From assembly GCA_937874445.1 (NCBI GenBank), contig CALNAL010000060.1:1-13804 (forward strand): DNA of 13,804 bases, in the 5' to 3' direction. The stretch comes from an uncultured Acetobacteraceae bacterium. Lineage in GTDB: Bacteria > Pseudomonadota > Alphaproteobacteria > Acetobacterales > Acetobacteraceae. The notes under the pieces were generated by a model. It saw nothing but the letters and a program-made list of their open reading frames with translations. It did not search any database and had not been told where the DNA came from. This document shows positions 1 through 5,911 of the stretch, in pieces. Every line of letters starts with the position of its first letter. Positions within the stretch are counted from its first letter, which is position 1. The position numbers were made by a program, and so were the translations under genes.

Positions 1-402
1 AGCGCCGAAATCATCGGCGAGATGTGGGAGAAATACAGCTCCCTCTGCCCCCTGGCCTCGCTGTGCGGCCTGATGCGCGCCCCCACCGCCCCCATCGCCG
101 CCACCCCGGAGGGGCCGCAGCTCACCCTGCAGGTGCTGGAGGATTGCGTGGCGGTGGCCACCGCCGCCGGCCATCCGCCACGGCCGGAGGTGCTGGACAC
201 CTTCCGCGGCTGGCTCACCGATCCGCGGGGAAAATTCGGCGCCTCGATGATGCGCGACATGGTGCACGGCGGAAAGGTCGAGGCCGACCAGATCGTGGGC
301 GACATGCTGGCGCGGGCCCACGCGCTGGGTCGCCCGGCCACGCTGCTGGCCGCGGCCGACACGCTGCTGCGGGTCTACCAGGCCGGCCAGACGGCCAGCT
401 GA
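1..402 (+). CDS. Ketopantoate reductase-like oxidoreductase (ApbA/PanE family), C-terminal part, 5' truncated
   Basis: The reading frame is open from base 1 and ends at TGA 400-402, giving 133 residues of a protein whose N-terminus lies outside the window. The fragment matches the helical C-terminal domain of the ApbA/PanE family, NADPH-dependent reductases of 2-dehydropantoate and similar 2-oxo acids. Near the left edge is MWEKY, where the Lys corresponds to the family's catalytic lysine. Further on is SMMRDMVHGGKVEADQIVG, the usual 'S-M-x-x-D ... E-x-D-x-I-x-G' pattern of the substrate pocket. The NADP-binding Rossmann half is not visible. The next gene converges on it after only 22 bases. 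Many genomes carry several paralogues outside pantothenate synthesis, and the neighbouring sugar-acid genes make a catabolic paralogue as likely as true panE, so no symbol is given. Confidence 0.82.
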   Translation, partial: SAEIIGEMWEKYSSLCPLASLCGLMRAPTAPIAATPEGPQLTLQVLEDCVAVATAAGHPPRPEVLDTFRGWLTDPRGKFGASMMRDMVHGGKVEADQIVGDMLARAHALGRPATLLAAADTLLRVYQAGQTAS

Positions 403-403
403 A

Positions 404-442
404 CCCGCCTTCAGGGCCCCGCCTTCAGGGGGGAGTCCCCCC
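404..442. repeat. 14-bp tandem duplication and GC hairpin at convergent gene ends
   Basis: The 13-mer CCCGCCTTCAGGG occurs at 404-416 and again at 418-430, so the period is 14 bp. The second copy contains the stop codon of the minus-strand cdaR-like gene (425-427). Directly adjoining is a short inverted repeat, G6 at 428-433 and C6 at 437-442 around AGT. It could act as a weak bidirectional transcription barrier between the two convergent genes. There is no T-run on either strand, so it is not a canonical intrinsic terminator. Confidence 0.5.
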
Positions 443-1585
443 CTCCTGGAGCGCGATCCAGCAGAGCACGGCGTCGGTGAAGCAGCGGGTGGGGGCCAGG
501 CCGGTCTGCTCGCCGAAGCGGGCCAGCCGGTAGGAAAGCGTGTTGCGGTGCACCCCCAGCGCCGCGGCGGTGGCCGAGCCGTCGAGGTTGCTGGCGAGCA
601 GCGCCCGCAGGGTCGCGCGCAGTGCCGGGCGACGGCGGCACAGCGCAGCCACCTCCGCCAGCACCGGCAGCCCGGCGACGCCGCCCTCGCCCTCCGCCAG
701 ACGGGCGCGCAGATAGGCGGCCAGCAGCGCCGGCTCGGAGAGAGCCCGCAGCGGCGTGCGCCGGTCGGCGCGGGCGAGGGCGAAGGCCGCCTGGCGGCAG
801 GAGGCCGGCAGCGCCCCCGCCGGCACCCGCCCGCCGAGGCCGGCACGCACCATCAGGTCCGAGGCGTGCGCGAGATGGCGCCGCAGCGCCTCCACGCGGG
901 GACGCAGGACGGCCTCATCCCCCGCCTCGAACAGCACGACGACGCTCTCGCCCCGGGGGGCCACGAAATCGCCGGGGCGCAGCTCCTCCGTGTGCCCGGG
1001 GGGAGCTTGCAGGGTCTCCAGGGGCAGGCGCGTCAGGTTGCCGAGTTCGCCGCGCAGCGCCCCGCTCTCGCTGGCGGCATGGAACAGCGCCACCACGCGG
1101 GGGCGTTCGAGGTCGAAGCCGAAGGGACGGGCGAGGCGCCGCGCGGCGGGGGGCAGCTCGTCGCCGGGGTGGTGCAGCAGGAGGGCGGCGAATTCCTCGC
1201 GCAGGCGCCGGTCGGCCCCGGATTCACGCTGGAGCGCGGCGCGTTCCAGCTCCAGCTCGGCGATCATCTTCACCAGCTGGGCGGTGTTGTGCACCTCGGA
1301 GGGCTCGCCGAAGATTCCCACCACGCCGATCGGCGCGCCGTCGCGGAAGATGGGGATGTTGATGCCCTGCAACGCGCCGGGATAGCGGGCCAGCTCGTCG
1401 GGAAAGATCTCCACGGTCTCGCCGGTCTCCACGGCCAGCCGCGCGCCGGTGTGGACGGTGCCGATGCGGTGGGGATGGCCCGATGCGATGATGATTCCGC
1501 GGGGGTCCATCAGGTTCACGTTGCGATGGACGACGGGGATGATGATGTCGACGATTCTCTGGGCGAGCTCGGCGTCGATGCGCAT
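425..1585 (-). CDS. cdaR: CdaR-family sugar-diacid transcriptional regulator (PucR-type HTH)
   Basis: This 386-residue protein has the two-part layout of CdaR/SdaR regulators, close to the E. coli CdaR length of about 385. The N-terminal putative sugar-diacid recognition domain (residues about 1-130) contains NVNLMDPRGIIIASG, a RIG/HTGA segment, GINIPIF and GVVGIFGEP, all typical of that domain. A GGDEF-like middle region follows. The C-terminal PucR-type helix-turn-helix (about 320-380) has ALGVHRNTLSYRLARF as its recognition segment. CdaR proteins activate uptake and catabolism of D-glucarate, D-galactarate or D-glycerate in known cases. The ATG at 1585 is preferred because AAGGAAG (1593-1599) lies about 7 bases upstream. 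An in-frame GTG at 1612 would put the operator-like palindrome inside the coding region. The gene is divergent from the GntP permease and so is its probable regulator. Confidence 0.88.
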   Translation of the reverse strand: MRIDAELAQRIVDIIIPVVHRNVNLMDPRGIIIASGHPHRIGTVHTGARLAVETGETVEIFPDELARYPGALQGINIPIFRDGAPIGVVGIFGEPSEVHNTAQLVKMIAELELERAALQRESGADRRLREEFAALLLHHPGDELPPAARRLARPFGFDLERPRVVALFHAASESGALRGELGNLTRLPLETLQAPPGHTEELRPGDFVAPRGESVVVLFEAGDEAVLRPRVEALRRHLAHASDLMVRAGLGGRVPAGALPASCRQAAFALARADRRTPLRALSEPALLAAYLRARLAEGEGGVAGLPVLAEVAALCRRRPALRATLRALLASNLDGSATAAALGVHRNTLSYRLARFGEQTGLAPTRCFTDAVLCWIALQEGGTPP

Positions 1586-1810
1586 CGCGGCGCTTCCTTG
1601 TGCATTCTGCACAAATTATTAGGCATTTTTCGTCGGATTCGCAGCAGTTTTCCAGTTCGGCCCGGCCCCGCGCCCTCCTATTCTCCTCACCGTTTCGTGA
1701 GTTCTCGTTCCAACCCGCCCTGCCCGCCGCGCCCGGAATCAAACCCCGGCGCGTTGCCCTCCCGACTCGTCCTCAAAATCCAACAACAAAAACGTCCAGG
1801 GAGCCCCCTC
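1586..1810. promoter_or_regulatory. Divergent cdaR / gntP-like promoter region
   Basis: These 225 bases separate the divergent regulator and permease and must hold both promoters. The cdaR-proximal part is locally AT-rich: read on the minus strand it contains TAATAAT (1615-1621), a plausible -10 element that would put the start of transcription in or next to the palindrome at 1598-1614. No convincing -35 was found. Towards the permease there is a weak inverted repeat, CTCAC-N6-GTGAG (1686-1701), and the ribosome site CAGGGAG (1797-1803) seven bases before the GTG start at 1811. The promoters are inferred, not recognised by strong consensus. Confidence 0.5.
1598..1614. promoter_or_regulatory. 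Perfect 17-bp palindrome, candidate CdaR operator
   Basis: TTGTGCA-TTC-TGCACAA is a perfect inverted repeat with 7-bp arms and a 3-bp centre. It lies 12 bases upstream of the chosen cdaR ATG and touches its Shine-Dalgarno sequence, in an AT-rich stretch of otherwise GC-rich DNA. The position fits an autoregulatory operator of the divergent regulator, which could also serve the permease gene about 200 bp away. That CdaR binds it is an inference from location and symmetry. Confidence 0.6.
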
Positions 1811-3151
1811 GTGACAACAGGTCTTTTCCTTCTGGTCCTCGTGGCCAGTATTATTCTGCTTCTGTTCTTGACGATCGTCGTCAAGCTGCATCCGTTCATT
1901 GCCCTCATCACCACCACCGCCTTTGTCGGCCTGGCCACCGGCATGCCCCTCGCCCACATCGTGACCTCGATCGAGGGCGGCATCGGCGGCTTCCTCGGCA
2001 TGCTCGCGCCGATCCTCGTGCTCGGGGCCATCGTCGGAAAGATGATGGAGGTCTCCGGCGGCGCCGAGCGCCTCGCCCGCACCCTGATCCACCTGCTGGG
2101 CCGGCGGCGCACCCACTGGGCGATGATGATCGTGGGCTACATCTGCGGCATCCCGGTGTTCTTCCAGGTCGGCATCGTGCTGCTGATGCCGCTGCTGTTC
2201 AGCGTGGCGCGCGCGGCGGGGATGTCGCTCATCATGGTCGGCATCCCGATGATCATCGGACTGTTCACCGTCCATTGCGTGGTGCCGCCGCATCCCGCGG
2301 CCACGGCCGTGGCGGTGGCGTTGCATGCCGATCTCGGCCGCGTCATCCTCTACGGCCTGATCGTCGGCCTGCCCGCCTCGATCGTCGCCGGCCCGCTCTT
2401 CGGCAAGCTGATCGGCAACCACTTCACCCTCCAGCCCCCCGAGCACCTCCAGCAGATCGCCGCCCTGCCCGACGAGGCCCTGCCGCGGCTCGACGTCACC
2501 CTGCTCACCATCCTCTGCCCGCTGCTGCTGATGATCAGCAAGACGGTCTTCGAAGCCATCCTGGGCCCGCACAATCCGGCGATGCCGCTGATCTCCTTCA
2601 TCGGCCAGCCGATCGTGGCGCTGTTCATCTCGGCGATCCTCGCCTACGGCACCCTCGGCCTGGCGCGCGGGCGCAACATGCACGAGCTGGCTGTCTTCTC
2701 CGACAAGGCGATCGGGCCGATGGCGGCGATCCTGGTGGTCATCGGCGCGTCGGGCGCCTTCAACAAGGTGCTGATGGATTCCGGCATCGGCGAGGCGCTG
2801 AAGGTGGTGCTGACGGCCTGGCAGATCGACCCGTACCTGCTCTCGTGGGCCACCGCGCTGATCCTGCACATCGCCATCGGCGGGGCGACCATCGCCATGA
2901 TGACGGCGGTGGGGCTCATCCTGCCGATCCTGCCGCTCTATCCCACGGCCGACCCGGCGCTGATCGCGGTGGCCATCGGCATCGGCACGATCGGATTCTC
3001 GCATGTCAACGACCCGGGATTCTGGTTCGTGAAGGAGTATTTCGGCCTGTCGATGCCCGATATGTTCAAGACCTACACGGCCTCCACGGTCATCGCCTCC
3101 TTCGTCGGACTGGCCGCGCTGATGCTGTTCCGCATGGCCCTCGGGCTCTAG
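1811..3151 (+). CDS. GntP-family gluconate/hydroxycarboxylate:H+ symporter
   Basis: A 446-residue inner-membrane permease, the usual length of the GntP family (about 440-450), hydrophobic throughout with roughly 12 membrane segments. Family landmarks are IEGGIGGFLG (54-63), GIPVFFQVGIVLLMPL (113-128), the VVPPHPAATAVA loop (157-168), IGGATIAMMTAVGLILP and GFSHVNDPGFWFVKEYFG near the C-terminus. Known members carry gluconate, idonate, D-serine or related 2-hydroxy acids with protons. Translation is assigned to GTG 1811 because CAGGGAG sits seven bases before it and the first membrane helix starts immediately after. The frame stays open far upstream, but only as a shadow of cdaR. Compared with my recollection of GntT/GntP, the acidic residue in the VFF(D/E)VG motif is Gln here (Q119), and PPHPGP reads PPHPAA, so substrate choice may differ. 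It is followed after 10 bases by the MBL-fold gene, so the two are probably co-transcribed. Confidence 0.9.
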   Translation: MTTGLFLLVLVASIILLLFLTIVVKLHPFIALITTTAFVGLATGMPLAHIVTSIEGGIGGFLGMLAPILVLGAIVGKMMEVSGGAERLARTLIHLLGRRRTHWAMMIVGYICGIPVFFQVGIVLLMPLLFSVARAAGMSLIMVGIPMIIGLFTVHCVVPPHPAATAVAVALHADLGRVILYGLIVGLPASIVAGPLFGKLIGNHFTLQPPEHLQQIAALPDEALPRLDVTLLTILCPLLLMISKTVFEAILGPHNPAMPLISFIGQPIVALFISAILAYGTLGLARGRNMHELAVFSDKAIGPMAAILVVIGASGAFNKVLMDSGIGEALKVVLTAWQIDPYLLSWATALILHIAIGGATIAMMTAVGLILPILPLYPTADPALIAVAIGIGTIGFSHVNDPGFWFVKEYFGLSMPDMFKTYTASTVIASFVGLAALMLFRMALGL

Positions 3152-3161
3152 GGGTACCCAC

Positions 3162-3986
3162 ATGAAGATCACTGTCGCCCTGGACAACAACGTCCCGATC
3201 AGCACGCCGCTGCCGCTGAAGGCCGAACACGGCGCCTCCTTCCTCATCGAGATCGACGGCCGGCGCATCCTCCTCGACACCGGCCAGAGCGGCGCCGTGG
3301 TGGACAATCTGGCCCTGCTCGGCACCCATCCTTCCGCGCTCGACATGGTGGTGGTCAGCCACGGCCACTACGACCACGCCGGCGGGCTGCAGGCGGTGCT
3401 GCAGGAGACCCGCCCCGACGTCGAGGTGGTGGTGCATGCCGGGGCCTGGGGGCCGCGCTACTCGCTGGCCGGCACCCGGCGCCGCCCGATCGGCATCCCC
3501 TGCCCCGAATCCTACCTGCGCACCCTCGGCGGGCGGTGGGACGTGCGCGAGACGCCGCGCCGGCTCTCCGAGAACCTGTGGTACAGCGGCTCGGTTCCGC
3601 GCGTGACGGCCTTCGAGCACGGCGATGCCAAGCTGGTCGGCGCCGACGACGCGCCCGACCCGGTCATCGACGACACCTCGCTGTTCTGTCGCGGCCCGCG
3701 GGGGCTGGTGGTGATCTCCGGCTGTGCCCACGCGGGCCTGGTCAACACCGTCCGCCACGGCTTCGCGCTGACGGGGCTGGACCATCTGCAGGGCTGGATC
3801 GGCGGCACCCATCTCGGCCCCGTCTCGCCCGACCAGCAGGAGCGGACCCTCGCCCAGCTCGCGGCCTGGCAACCGGAGTTCGTGGCGGCCAACCACTGCA
3901 CCGGCTTTCCGATGATGGCGCGGCTGCGCGAGATGTTCGGGGATCGTTTCATTCCGGCCTTCGTCGGCACCGTCGTCGAGGTCTGA
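3162..3986 (+). CDS. MBL-fold metallohydrolase (dihydropteroate-synthase-like MBL subfamily)
   Basis: A 274-residue cytosolic protein with the metallo-beta-lactamase metal site. H67-x-H69-x-D71-H72 lies in SHGHYDHAGG, preceded by RRILLDTGQSG (35-43). The later ligands or conserved sites are SGCAHAG (H190), IGGTHLGP (H217) and ANHCTG (H245). The GCxHAG / GGxHL / HCTG series marks the subfamily often labelled '7,8-dihydropterin-6-yl-methyl-aminobenzene phosphate synthase-like' after an archaeal member. That label does not establish the reaction here. The ATG at 3162 has AGGGG (3150-3154) about 7 bases before it, overlapping the permease stop region. Coupling to a carboxylate permease suggests a hydrolase or lactonase acting on the imported compound or a derivative. 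That role is inference, whereas fold and metal site are clear. Confidence 0.85.
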   Translation: MKITVALDNNVPISTPLPLKAEHGASFLIEIDGRRILLDTGQSGAVVDNLALLGTHPSALDMVVVSHGHYDHAGGLQAVLQETRPDVEVVVHAGAWGPRYSLAGTRRRPIGIPCPESYLRTLGGRWDVRETPRRLSENLWYSGSVPRVTAFEHGDAKLVGADDAPDPVIDDTSLFCRGPRGLVVISGCAHAGLVNTVRHGFALTGLDHLQGWIGGTHLGPVSPDQQERTLAQLAAWQPEFVAANHCTGFPMMARLREMFGDRFIPAFVGTVVEV

Positions 3987-4015
3987 TCCCCTTCTCCGAA
4001 CGCTCCTGAAACGAC

Positions 4016-4050
4016 ACGGCCCGCCGCGGGATCCCTCCGCGGCGGGCCGT
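4016..4050 (+). terminator. Strong hairpin terminator after the MBL-fold gene
   Basis: A perfect 14-bp stem (ACGGCCCGCCGCGG at 4016-4029 with its exact complement at 4037-4050) encloses a 7-base loop. It begins 30 bases after the MBL-fold stop codon. The downstream T content is modest (TTTGTCT), so termination may be helped by Rho. It separates the CdaR-linked unit from the iclR operon. Confidence 0.85.
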
Positions 4051-4113
4051 TTGTCTGCGCCCCTCTCCGTCGCAGCGAATGCCCCCTTGCGGAAGGCCGG
4101 GAGGAGTCATACC

Positions 4114-4150
4114 GTTCCTTTAAAAGGAACAGTGTTCCATATAGAGGAAC
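4114..4150. promoter_or_regulatory. Tandem palindromes GTTCC-N7-GGAAC, candidate IclR-type operator
   Basis: Two 17-bp dyads lie in tandem. GTTCCTTTAAAAGGAAC (4114-4130) is perfect around a single central base, with 8-bp arms. GTTCCATATAGAGGAAC (4134-4150) shares the outer 5-bp arms and the 7-base spacing. Their starts are exactly 20 bp apart, about two helical turns, so they would face the same side of the helix. The inner half-sites also form GGAAC-AGT-GTTCC (4126-4138). The second dyad contains the purine-rich ribosome site of the next gene, and an AT-rich TATAGA lies in its centre. The position fits autoregulation by the IclR-family protein, whose members bind such short palindromes as paired dimers. 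Binding itself is inferred. Confidence 0.7.
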
Positions 4151-4161
4151 GTTTCGATTCC

Positions 4162-4899
4162 ATGAAACCCCGCTCCCTCGACACCGCGCTCGGCCTGCTG
4201 GAGCGCTTCACCGCCGATCATCCCCAGTGGGGCGTGCGCGAACTCGCCGTGGCCAGCGGCCTCGCCCCCTCGATGGTCCAGCGTGTCCTCGCCACCTTCC
4301 ACGACCACGGCCTGCTGGAACGCACCCCCGCGCGCAAATACCGGCTCGGCGTGCGGCTGTGGGAACTCGGCAGCCGTTTCCGCGACCAGTTCCAGTTGGC
4401 CGACGTCGTGCTGGACCGCCTGCGCGCCCTCGCCGAGGCCACCGGCGAGACCACCTGGCTCAGCCTTCTCCAGGGCGACGAAGCCGTCTGCGTGCAGCTC
4501 TGCGAGAGCCGCGAGAGCGTGCGGGTGGCCATCCACCTCGGCGGACGCACCCCCCTGCAGGCCGGCTCGCGCGGCAAGGTGATGCTCGCCTTCCTGCCGC
4601 CGCCCCGTCGCGACGCCCTGCTCGCGGCCGCCTTCCCCGACTCTCCCGAACGCCGCGACGCCTTCGCCCGCGAACTCGAGGAAGCGCGCCGCCAGGGCTG
4701 GTGCCTCACCTGCGGCGAGCGTCTGGCCGGCGTGGTCGGGCTGAGCGTCCCGCTGTTCGACCGTGCCGGCGCGGTCTTCGCCTCCGTCACCGTGGGCGGC
4801 CCCGCCGCGCGCATGCCCCAGGCACGCATCGATGCCTGCCGCCCTCCCCTGCTCGCCCTCGCCCGCGAGCTGCAAACCCATTTTCAGATGTTCGAATGA
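4162..4899 (+). CDS. IclR-family transcriptional regulator
   Basis: A 245-residue protein with the standard IclR layout. The N-terminal winged helix-turn-helix (residues 1 to about 62) starts with RSLDTALGLLERF and carries GVRELAVASGLAPSMVQRVLATFHDHGLLER. The C-terminal effector-binding domain (about 75-245) contains the family segments ETTWLSLLQGDEAVCV, GGRTPLQAGSRGKVMLAFLP (128-146) and GVVGLSVPLFDRAGAVFASVTVGGP. IclR proteins sense small aromatic or aliphatic acids and repress or activate adjacent catabolic genes. The ATG at 4162 is chosen because the conserved fold starts there. The best ribosome site (AGAGGAA, 4143-4149) is rather distant at about 12 bases. An in-frame GTG at 4132 is possible but would lie inside the palindromes. 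Only 10 bases separate it from the esterase gene, so it probably heads this operon and controls itself with it. Confidence 0.9.
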   Translation: MKPRSLDTALGLLERFTADHPQWGVRELAVASGLAPSMVQRVLATFHDHGLLERTPARKYRLGVRLWELGSRFRDQFQLADVVLDRLRALAEATGETTWLSLLQGDEAVCVQLCESRESVRVAIHLGGRTPLQAGSRGKVMLAFLPPPRRDALLAAAFPDSPERRDAFARELEEARRQGWCLTCGERLAGVVGLSVPLFDRAGAVFASVTVGGPAARMPQARIDACRPPLLALARELQTHFQMFE

Positions 4900-4909
4900 A
4901 GTCTCCGCG

Positions 4910-5911
4910 ATGACCTCTCCCCTCGTGCTTGCCGATTTCGGTTCCTTCTTCGTCCCCGGCCATCTTGTCGAAACCACCGGAGCGCCGGTGGAGACCATGG
5001 TGCTCGCCGCGGGCGGCGTGCCGGTGCGCATCGACCCCAATGGCACCACCTCGGTGGGGGCGATGTACGTGCAGTATTTCCGCCCCGTCGGCTCGGAGCG
5101 GCGCCCGCCGCTGCTGTTCTGGCACGGCGGCTCGATGAGCGGCGTCGCCTGGGAGAGCACCCCCGACGGCCGTCCGGGCTGGCTCGACTATTTCCTGCGC
5201 GCCGGCTGGGCCTGCGCGGTGGTCGATGCGGTCGAGCGCGGCCGGTCCGGCTGGGCGCCGCGCGACGCGCATTTCGCCGCCCCGGCGATGCTGCGCACCC
5301 TGCAGGACAGCTTCGTGCAGTTCCGCCTCGGCACCCGCCCCCGCGCCGCCACCCTCGAGGCACTGCGCGAGGCCGCCTATCCCGGCTGCCGTTTTCCGCT
5401 CGAAGCCTTCCCCGCCTTCATGCACCAGGTCGTGCCGCGCTGGTCCGACACCGACGATCTCGCGCTCGCCGCCTATGCCGGCCTGCTCGAGCGCCTCGGC
5501 CCGGCGGTCATCGTGGCCCATTCGCAAGGAGCCGCCTACGCCTTCCGCGCGGCCGAGCGCAGCCCCGGCAAGGTGGCCGCGATCGTCGCCGTCGAGCCCG
5601 CCCAGGGCGGCACCTCCGACGGCGCGGCGCTGGCCGACGTCCCCGTGCTCGCCCTCTACGGCGACCACCTCGCCCGCGATGCCCGCTGGCCGCACATCCG
5701 CGCACGCACGGACGGCTGGTTCGCCTCCGCACGGACCGCCGGGGCGAACATCGACGTGCTCGACCTGCCGAGCCGCGGCATCGTCGGCAACTCGCATCTG
5801 CTCATCATGGAAAACAACAACGCGGCGCTGGCCGCGCTGGCGGCCGAATGGCTCGACCGTCAGCGCCTGCCTCGTTCCAGCGCCCAATGGGAGAGATCAT
5901 CCAATGCCTGA
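4910..5911 (+). CDS. Alpha/beta-hydrolase esterase, Alcaligenes esterase-713 type
   Basis: A 333-residue hydrolase. The N-terminal half has GTTSVGAMYVQYFRP (45-59), LLFWHGGSMSGVAWESTPDGRPGWLDYFLRAGW (68-100) and VERGRSGW (108-115), the combination I associate with esterase 713 and relatives. The nucleophile elbow is AHSQGA with Ser205, the probable acid is Glu229 in IVAVEPAQGG, and the base is His296 in GNSHLLIMENNN. Glu instead of Asp after strand 6, and these positions, agree with the triad reported for esterase 713 (Ser206/Glu230/His298 from memory). I see no clear signal peptide: the N-terminus MTSPLVLADF is not basic, so the enzyme is probably cytosolic. The start at 4910 lies 10 bases after the iclR stop with only a weak ribosome site, suggesting translational coupling. 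The last 8 bases overlap the MFS gene. It probably opens an ester or lactone bond of the compound imported by that transporter; the substrate is unknown. Confidence 0.83.
   Translation: MTSPLVLADFGSFFVPGHLVETTGAPVETMVLAAGGVPVRIDPNGTTSVGAMYVQYFRPVGSERRPPLLFWHGGSMSGVAWESTPDGRPGWLDYFLRAGWACAVVDAVERGRSGWAPRDAHFAAPAMLRTLQDSFVQFRLGTRPRAATLEALREAAYPGCRFPLEAFPAFMHQVVPRWSDTDDLALAAYAGLLERLGPAVIVAHSQGAAYAFRAAERSPGKVAAIVAVEPAQGGTSDGAALADVPVLALYGDHLARDARWPHIRARTDGWFASARTAGANIDVLDLPSRGIVGNSHLLIMENNNAALAALAAEWLDRQRLPRSSAQWERSSNA

Noticed and set aside
548..1810. In-frame extension of the GntP permease to an 867-residue fusion protein
   Set aside because: The extra part is antisense to cdaR, is low-complexity and has no recognisable domain. 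The permease has its own GTG start with a good ribosome site.
1600..3165. Plus-strand frame of 521 residues overlapping the permease
   Set aside because: Arg/His/Pro-rich shadow in the wrong frame of a clear GntP coding region.
1739..3346. Long minus-strand frame (535 residues) opposite the permease
   Set aside because: Its composition (runs of H, D, Q, R, E) is that of an antisense shadow of a membrane-protein gene in GC-rich DNA. It has no domain and overlaps two clear genes.
4051..4161. 37-residue N-terminal extension of the IclR regulator from TTG 4051
   Set aside because: It would start inside the preceding terminator stem and translate through the tandem palindromes. The family fold begins at the ATG at 4162.
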